From DASXKD01 sp963734725 (GTDB lineage Bacteria > Actinomycetota > Actinomycetes > Streptosporangiales > Streptosporangiaceae), in NCBI GenBank assembly GCA_963734725.1, contig CAVTIX010000014.1, forward strand, positions 186,001 to 250,000: a stretch of DNA of 64,000 nucleotides, given 5' to 3'. Shown one piece after another: positions 59,633 to 64,000 of this stretch. The stretch's first letter is position 1. Every line of letters starts with the position of its first letter. Below the pieces are notes generated by a model. That model did not search any database and had not been told where the DNA came from. It saw only the letters and a program-made list of their open reading frames with translations. The translations under genes and the position numbers were made by a program.

Positions 59633-60796
59633 TCACGCCCTCTCGAGGAGGCCGTCTGGTCGAGTGGCGCCCGGTGGGTAGCGGAGGTTACCGCGCAGGG
59701 CGCCCAGGGCGGCCCCGATGAGCGGCACGACCAGCAACGCGATGGCCCCATCGCCGGCCCCGTTGACGCTGTCCTCGAAGTCGTACTCGTGGCGCAGGTT
59801 GGCCGGGATGATGATGGTGCTCGGCTCGCAGGTGGGGCAGGCGCCATCGCTGGCGGCTTGGTGCGTCCGGGTGAAGTGGTGCGGCGACAGCGCGATCGTC
59901 AGGGTGGTGAGCATGGCCACCAGGATGGCCGCGGTGGCCATGGCGCCGGCGGTGGCCAGCAGGGCCTGCCGGGCCGGGGTGAGGATGCCCGGTCGGCTGT
60001 CGCGGTCGGCCAGGCGGGTTGCCGCGGCGTGCACGGCCGCGGGGACGGCCAGCGCGGCCAGGACGAAACAGCCGAGCACCAGGTAGTCCGCGGCGACGAC
60101 GGGTCCGCCATGCAGGGAGTGGGCGGCTGCCTCGGCCGTGTCGTTGATGCCGAAGGGCGCCAGCGCGTAGAGCGCCCCGGCGGTCAGCGCTCCGATGCCC
60201 AGCGCGGTCGGCAGGACCCGGCGGGTGAACTGGACGCGGCAGGAGGTCAGGATGAGCAGCCCGGCTACGTAGCCGGCGATGATCAGCAGGAACCCGACGT
60301 CCATGGCCCAGATCGGAAGGATGACGGGGAAGTACCGGCCGAGTTGGCTGCCGATGCGCTGCTGGACGGCGGTGGCGGCGATCAACGCGAGCACCACCGC
60401 GTACCCGCCCACCCGGACCACCCGAGGCCCCCAGCCCTGGCGTACCGGCCCGGCGTAGCGGCGTGCCAGCAGCGGCAGCCCGGCGAGCAGGACCAGGGTG
60501 CCCACGACGTACATCCGGTTGACCGGGGTGGCGGAGTTCGTCGACGCCCCCGGCCAGGCGATCGACACCAGCCCCACCGCCCCGGCCGTGAAGGCCAGCG
60601 CCTGGATGATCCGGTTCATGAGCACCTCCCGTGCCACTAGCCATAGCCCGCCGCCCAGCCAGGTCAGCCGTGCCGAGGGGGTGGGCTGGTCGCCGGTCTC
60701 GGCGAGCAGGGCGTGCACCCAGGCGCGACGGTGTTCGCCCAGCAGGCCGGCCAGGCATCGGAGCAGGCCGGCAAGCATCCCCGTCAACCTGTCCAT
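59633..60796 (-). CDS. Multi-spanning membrane protein of the second PadR operon
   Basis: 387 residues with about eight hydrophobic segments (for example RIIQALAFTAGAVGLVSIAW, MYVVGTLVLLAGLPLLA, AMDVGFLLIIAGYVAGLLIL, ALYALAPFG, ATAAILVAMLTTLTIAL, AIALLVVPLIGAALGAL). A cytoplasmic N-terminus (LLGEHRRAWVHALLAETGD) is of the kind seen in actinobacterial PadR-linked permeases. An extracellular loop has CPTCEPSTI. ATG overlaps the PadR stop (TGATG). Function unknown. Confidence 0.8.
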   Translation of the reverse strand: MDRLTGMLAGLLRCLAGLLGEHRRAWVHALLAETGDQPTPSARLTWLGGGLWLVAREVLMNRIIQALAFTAGAVGLVSIAWPGASTNSATPVNRMYVVGTLVLLAGLPLLARRYAGPVRQGWGPRVVRVGGYAVVLALIAATAVQQRIGSQLGRYFPVILPIWAMDVGFLLIIAGYVAGLLILTSCRVQFTRRVLPTALGIGALTAGALYALAPFGINDTAEAAAHSLHGGPVVAADYLVLGCFVLAALAVPAAVHAAATRLADRDSRPGILTPARQALLATAGAMATAAILVAMLTTLTIALSPHHFTRTHQAASDGACPTCEPSTIIIPANLRHEYDFEDSVNGAGDGAIALLVVPLIGAALGALRGNLRYPPGATRPDGLLERA

Positions 60797-61122
60797 CACG
60801 CGCCGCCCTCCGTCGCCAGCCGCCGCCGGGCCGCGGGTCGCAGCTTGGGCGCCGCTCGCGCCAGCGCCGGGCGGGCGGCGACCAGACCGCCTGCGGTCAG
60901 CCGGTACCGGTGCCGGCGCGGGCGTCCGGCCGGTTGCTCGTCCTCCCACTGCGCCTCGATCAGGCCCCGCTCGGCCAACCGGATCAGGATCGGATACAAC
61001 GTGCCTGACGCCAGGCCGGTCTGTTTGGCGAGCACGTACCCGTGCAGCCACGCGGTAGGGTCCGCCTCCAGCGCGGCCAGCACGGACAACGTCTGGGCGG
61101 AGAACCTCGGACGATCAGCCAC
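60796..61122 (-). CDS. Short PadR-family regulator
   Basis: 108 residues. FSAQTLSVLAALEADPTAWLHGYVLAKQTGLASGTLYPILIRLAERGLIEAQWEDEQPAGRPRRHRYRLTAGG: PadR winged helix with the GRPRRxYRLT wing. ATG start; the operator lies 11-24 bp upstream, so the mRNA has almost no leader. Coupled to the membrane protein gene. Confidence 0.9.
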   Translation of the reverse strand: MADRPRFSAQTLSVLAALEADPTAWLHGYVLAKQTGLASGTLYPILIRLAERGLIEAQWEDEQPAGRPRRHRYRLTAGGLVAARPALARAAPKLRPAARRRLATEGGA

Positions 61123-61132
61123 GGCAGAGCAC

Positions 61133-61146
61133 TCTACCTAGGTAGA
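61133..61146. promoter_or_regulatory. PadR operator candidate upstream of the second PadR gene
   Basis: TCTACCTAGGTAGA, a perfect 14-bp palindrome 11 bp upstream of the PadR start. TACCTAGGTA-type sites are known for PadR-like repressors of permease operons, so autorepression is likely. Confidence 0.75.
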
Positions 61147-61272
61147 CCGATGGTGTCCATCACACGGTGAGTTCCTCCAGCGATTCGCAGGTGAGCGGTG
61201 ATCCCCAGAGCACGCCACCGCAGCGCCTCGGTGGGCGAGGTGCTGCGGCGCCTGCTCGGCCGGGTGAGGTCG

Positions 61273-61944
61273 TTACTCGGTGAAGGCGCAGAACTCGTTT
61301 CCGTCCGGGTCGGCCAGCACGTGCCAGCTGATATCCCCGCCCGGCTCGCGCAGCACCGTGGCCCCGGCCTCGACCAGCGGCGCCACGGCGGGAACCGTGA
61401 CATCCCAGTGGATACGGTTCTTCACGGTTTTCGGCTCGGGCACCGGGACGAAGTCCATGGTGAGGATCGGCATGCCAGGCACGTCCTCCAGCGTGAACCA
61501 GCCGTCGTTCACGGTCACGCTGACCCCGTAGACCTTGGCCCACCACTGGGCCTGTGCTCGCGGGTCGGCGCTGTCCACCACCAGGCCGTGCAATCGCTCA
61601 GCCGGGAGCTCCGAGCGCAGGAACGCGCAGAACTCGCCGCCCTCGGGATCGGCCAGGACCGTCCAGGCGCGCGTGCCGTGCCGCGGCGCCACGATGGTCG
61701 CGCCGAGCCTCTCCAGGTCCGCCAGATCCCGGGCGTAGATGTCCAGGTGCACCCGCTGCTTGACGGTCCTGGGCTCGGGAACCCGGTTGACCCAGATCGT
61801 GTGCTGGGGAGCCGGCCCGGTCAGCAGCCCATCGCCGTTGTCCTGGGCCTGCCAAGTGCGGCCGAGCGCGGCCGCCCAGAACGCGCCAAGCCGGTCCGGG
61901 TCGCCCGTGTCCAGGCACAAGTCCTTGAATCGCGCGATAGCCAT
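61273..61944 (-). CDS. Two-domain VOC-family protein
   Basis: 223 residues with two tandem glyoxalase-like domains: ARFKDLCLDTGDPDRLGAFWAAALGRTWQ ... WTVLADPEGGEFCAF and LVVDSADPRAQAQWWAKVYGVSVTVNDGW ... WHVLADPDGNEFCAF. Both end in the same DPxGxEFCAF box, so the protein is an internal duplication. ATG start. Stand-alone gene. Confidence 0.9.
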   Translation of the reverse strand: MAIARFKDLCLDTGDPDRLGAFWAAALGRTWQAQDNGDGLLTGPAPQHTIWVNRVPEPRTVKQRVHLDIYARDLADLERLGATIVAPRHGTRAWTVLADPEGGEFCAFLRSELPAERLHGLVVDSADPRAQAQWWAKVYGVSVTVNDGWFTLEDVPGMPILTMDFVPVPEPKTVKNRIHWDVTVPAVAPLVEAGATVLREPGGDISWHVLADPDGNEFCAFTE

Positions 61945-62030
61945 GGGAAGAACCTAGCCTGCGGCGCCGACACCTGGCTGACGACAGCGGGCCCCGGCCA
62001 GGAGCGCAGACCGGGCGATGCCTGACGATC

Positions 62031-62813
62031 TCACTCGCCGTCGTACTCGTCGTGGCGGCGGAAGAAGTTGAGCGGGTCGCTGGGACCGCGCGCCTCGTTG
62101 CGCCCCCGCGGCGCCCGGTCGAGCCACTGGTACATGCCCCAGAGGCCGTCCAGGCCGCGCGCATAGGCCGAGTACGTGTGGTAGACGACTCCATCCTCGA
62201 GCGCGAACGCGCTCATGCCCGGGCGCTCGCGCGTGTAGGTCGCCCAGTCGGTGCCCGTCGTTGCGGCCCACGCGTCGAACGGCCCGCGCATGTCCTCCGG
62301 CGGCGACCACACGGGCGACTCGCGGAAGTTGTACCGGAAGGCGCCCGCGCTCTCCTGCTCCTCGGTGTTGGAGACGTCGAAGTCGCCGTTGAAGTCGCTG
62401 CCGAACGAGGAGGCCCAGGGGAAGCTCCAGCCCATCCGCCGCTTGTAGCCCTGCAGTTTTGCCAGCGGGGCGCGTGACACCGCCCACAGCATCACGTCGT
62501 GGTTGGCCAGGTGGGCCGCGAAGCCGTTGAAGCCGTCGGCGATCGCCGAGCAGGCGGGACAACCGGCGGTGAAGTCGGGCCCGAACATGAAGTGGTAGAC
62601 GAGGAGCTGTGAGCGCCCGCGGAACAGGTCGGCCAGCGAGGCGCTCCCTGCGTCCGTCTCGAAGCGGTAGTTCTTGTCGATCCGGACCCAGGGCAGCTCT
62701 TGGCGCCGCCGCGCCAGTTCGTCGCTGCGCCGTATCAGCTCCTTCTCGGCATCGAGCAGCTCCAGCCGGGCGGCAAGCCACTCTTCTCGTGTTCCGGACT
62801 TGTGGCTGGTCAT
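62031..62813 (-). CDS. DUF899 thioredoxin-like protein (second copy)
   Basis: 260 residues. EEWLAARLELLDAEKELIRRSDELARRRQELPWVRIDKNYRFETDAGSASLADLF, CxxC in GCPACSAIADG, GWSFPWASSFGSDFNGDF and the ending FFRRHDEYDGE. Same family as the protein at 41707-42420, but the cysteines are CPAC. AAGGAGA ahead of the ATG, with a short dyad upstream. Confidence 0.9.
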   Translation of the reverse strand: MTSHKSGTREEWLAARLELLDAEKELIRRSDELARRRQELPWVRIDKNYRFETDAGSASLADLFRGRSQLLVYHFMFGPDFTAGCPACSAIADGFNGFAAHLANHDVMLWAVSRAPLAKLQGYKRRMGWSFPWASSFGSDFNGDFDVSNTEEQESAGAFRYNFRESPVWSPPEDMRGPFDAWAATTGTDWATYTRERPGMSAFALEDGVVYHTYSAYARGLDGLWGMYQWLDRAPRGRNEARGPSDPLNFFRRHDEYDGE

Positions 62814-62830
62814 TGGTTTGTCTCCTTCGT

Positions 62831-62844
62831 ATTGTCACAACAAT
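62831..62844. promoter_or_regulatory. Short dyad upstream of the second DUF899 gene
   Basis: ATTGTCACAACAAT: arms ATTGT and ACAAT around CACA, 18 bp upstream of the DUF899 start in a locally AT-rich stretch. ArsR-family sites often look like this, and an ArsR gene is 0.7 kb away. Confidence 0.45.
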
Positions 62845-62874
62845 TTTTGGCCGGGCTCGCGGCGCGATGACGCC

Positions 62875-63558
62875 TCACATCGCCGGCGCCAGCCCGGGAA
62901 CCGAGGACGGCGCGAGGACGATCCAGATACCGAGTCCGACGATCGCGAGCGCCAGCGGCACATCGACGACGGCTATGGCGGGCAGAAGCTTCTGGGCCAG
63001 GACCAGCACGGCGATCACCGACATCCAGATGAGGCTCATGGCCCCGAGCGCCAACAGCATCAGCATCAGCCCGATGCTCGAGCCGACGCAGCAGAGCCCG
63101 AACCTGAATCCGGAGCGGACGGTGTCGCGGCAGCGCCGGCGGAAGTGCCGCTTGACCGGGGTGAGCTCATACAGGCCGGCCGCGATCACCACGACTCCGG
63201 CGGCAACGTACCCGTGCGGCCGATACAGCGCATAGACTGCGACGCCCACCAGGGCCCAGACGGCCAGGTAGGACCCGGTGAACAGCGGCACGGCGCGCAC
63301 CCCGCCGCTGGCCTGAGCGCGCCTCAGCACCGCCGGGGCCGCGCCCGGCAGCATCATCGCCGCCATCATCACCACCCACACGGCGATGAAGAACGCGAAC
63401 GAGCCGAGCCTGGTCGTCACCCCCATGTCCATACCGTGCATCTGCCAGACCGCGATGCCCCAGGACGCGGTGGCGAGCCCGAGCGTCGCCGTCAGCGCGG
63501 CTGCCATCGCGCCCGTCCTAGCCGTCGCGATCGTGGTAGTGAATCCGCGGTCAGCCAT
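62875..63558 (-). CDS. DUF2182 integral membrane protein
   Basis: 227 residues, about seven membrane helices. DUF2182 motifs WVVMMAAMMLPGAAPAVLRRA and RFGLCCVGSSIGLMLMLLALGAMSLIWMSVIAVLVLAQKLLP. The MxxAMMxP helix and GxxCVG suggest a metal-related transporter or enzyme, function unknown. ATG overlaps the ArsR stop by 8 bp, so it is under the same promoter as ArsR. Confidence 0.9.
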   Translation of the reverse strand: MADRGFTTTIATARTGAMAAALTATLGLATASWGIAVWQMHGMDMGVTTRLGSFAFFIAVWVVMMAAMMLPGAAPAVLRRAQASGGVRAVPLFTGSYLAVWALVGVAVYALYRPHGYVAAGVVVIAAGLYELTPVKRHFRRRCRDTVRSGFRFGLCCVGSSIGLMLMLLALGAMSLIWMSVIAVLVLAQKLLPAIAVVDVPLALAIVGLGIWIVLAPSSVPGLAPAM

Positions 63559-63958
63559 GATGCCCTCGGGTTTCGTGTAGCGGGGGAGCGGCGGGTCTGC
63601 CGACGGTCCGGTCGAGGTGGTCTTGCAGGGCGCCGAGCGGGCTCTCCCAGTCGCGGGCGAGCGCGGCCAGGAACTGCTGGGCCAGTTGCATCGGCGCCGA
63701 CTGCACCCGGTAGCGGACCCGGCGCCGTTCCCCCGGTTCGGCGGTGACCAGGCCGGCCTGGGCGAGCAGGGCCAGGTGCTTGGCGATCGCCTGCCGGGTG
63801 ATCGGCAGCCGGGCGGCCAGGTCGGTGGCCGTGGCCGGGCCGCCCGAGGCCAGCGCGGCCAAAATGGCCCGCCGGGTCGGGTCGGCCAGCGCGGCGAAGA
63901 CCTGTTCGGCGACCGCCTCGATGCCGGGTGCGGCGGGAGGCAGTGGATCAGGCGGCAT
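63551..63958 (-). CDS. ArsR-family regulator
   Basis: 135 residues. EQVFAALADPTRRAILAALASGGPATATDLAARLPITRQAIAKHLALLAQAGLVTAEPGERRRVRYRV: winged helix of the SRPBCC-linked ArsR group; the Cys pairs of the metal sensors are absent. The ATG overlaps the end of the upstream gene, and its own stop overlaps the DUF2182 start. Confidence 0.92.
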   Translation of the reverse strand: MPPDPLPPAAPGIEAVAEQVFAALADPTRRAILAALASGGPATATDLAARLPITRQAIAKHLALLAQAGLVTAEPGERRRVRYRVQSAPMQLAQQFLAALARDWESPLGALQDHLDRTVGRPAAPPLHETRGHHG

Positions 63959-64000
63959 CGAGGTAGCCGGCCAGTTCGCCCAGCTCCTTCGCCCAGCCGT
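63948..64000 (-). CDS. End of an SRPBCC/AHSA1-type gene, cut by the right edge
   Basis: Minus-strand frame GWAKELGELAGYLDAA then TGA at 63948, overlapping the ArsR start by 11 bp. The end GWxxxLxxLxxYLD and the ArsR neighbour are typical of AHSA1-domain proteins. Only the last 16 residues are inside the window. Confidence 0.6.
   Translation of the reverse strand, partial: GWAKELGELAGYLDAA

Overview
This is a very high-GC window (GTG starts are common, third codon positions are almost always G or C) with the gene stock of a soil actinomycete: a giant SARP/BTAD regulator, an F420/PPOX split-barrel reductase, a TcmP-like methyltransferase, DUF1707 and PadR regulators, RidA, DUF899 and many short-chain dehydrogenases. 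No rRNA, tRNA or CRISPR array is visible. Genus cannot be fixed from this sequence alone.

Layout. 1-10.4 kb: a block of haem enzymes and a lipase: DyP peroxidase (cut by the left edge), a cyclooxygenase/alpha-dioxygenase-like haem protein, a small partner protein, a catalase-like protein and a membrane patatin lipase on the plus strand, facing an animal-type haem peroxidase and a small protein on the minus strand. 10.4-15 kb: a 1258-residue SARP-cyclase-ATPase-TPR regulator, reading into the minus-strand haem peroxidase, and a divergent ECF sigma factor. 15.2-20.7 kb: a PotABCD-type importer with an FAD amine oxidase. 20.7-23.3 kb: a coupled acyl-CoA dehydrogenase/phosphotransferase pair. 23.4-31.6 kb: a gene graveyard (VOC, MBL, MFS, SRPBCC and IS5 remnants) mixed with intact SDR, RidA, NTF2-like, LuxR and DUF1801 genes. 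31.9-38.2 kb: an OmpR/PhoB two-component system divergent from a lipoprotein-adaptor-ABC exporter operon, with paired 11-bp-phased boxes between them; the ATPase carries a one-base frameshift. 38.2-41.7 kb: integrase wreck, TetR-SDR operon with a clear operator, glycosylase and helicase stubs.

41.7-64 kb: accessory redox genes (two DUF899, SMP-30, SDRs, ArsR-SRPBCC fusion, broken tautomerase, epimerase, lipocalin-like protein, VOC, F420-type reductase, FAD monooxygenase with SnoaL-like partner, DAO-type oxidase), then a 56-residue repeat peptide with its own hairpin, a TcmP-like methyltransferase, a PP2C phosphatase, two PadR modules each with a palindromic operator, and a DUF2182/ArsR/SRPBCC group at the right edge.

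Most notable: (i) the haem-enzyme/lipase block, which looks like a bacterial oxylipin or lipid-peroxide pathway in which the dioxygenase-like and catalase-like members seem to lack the usual distal His; (ii) the tandem MGGP peptide gene at 55.3 kb; (iii) a pair of about 125-bp highly structured repeats either side of a VOC gene at 50.1-50.9 kb.
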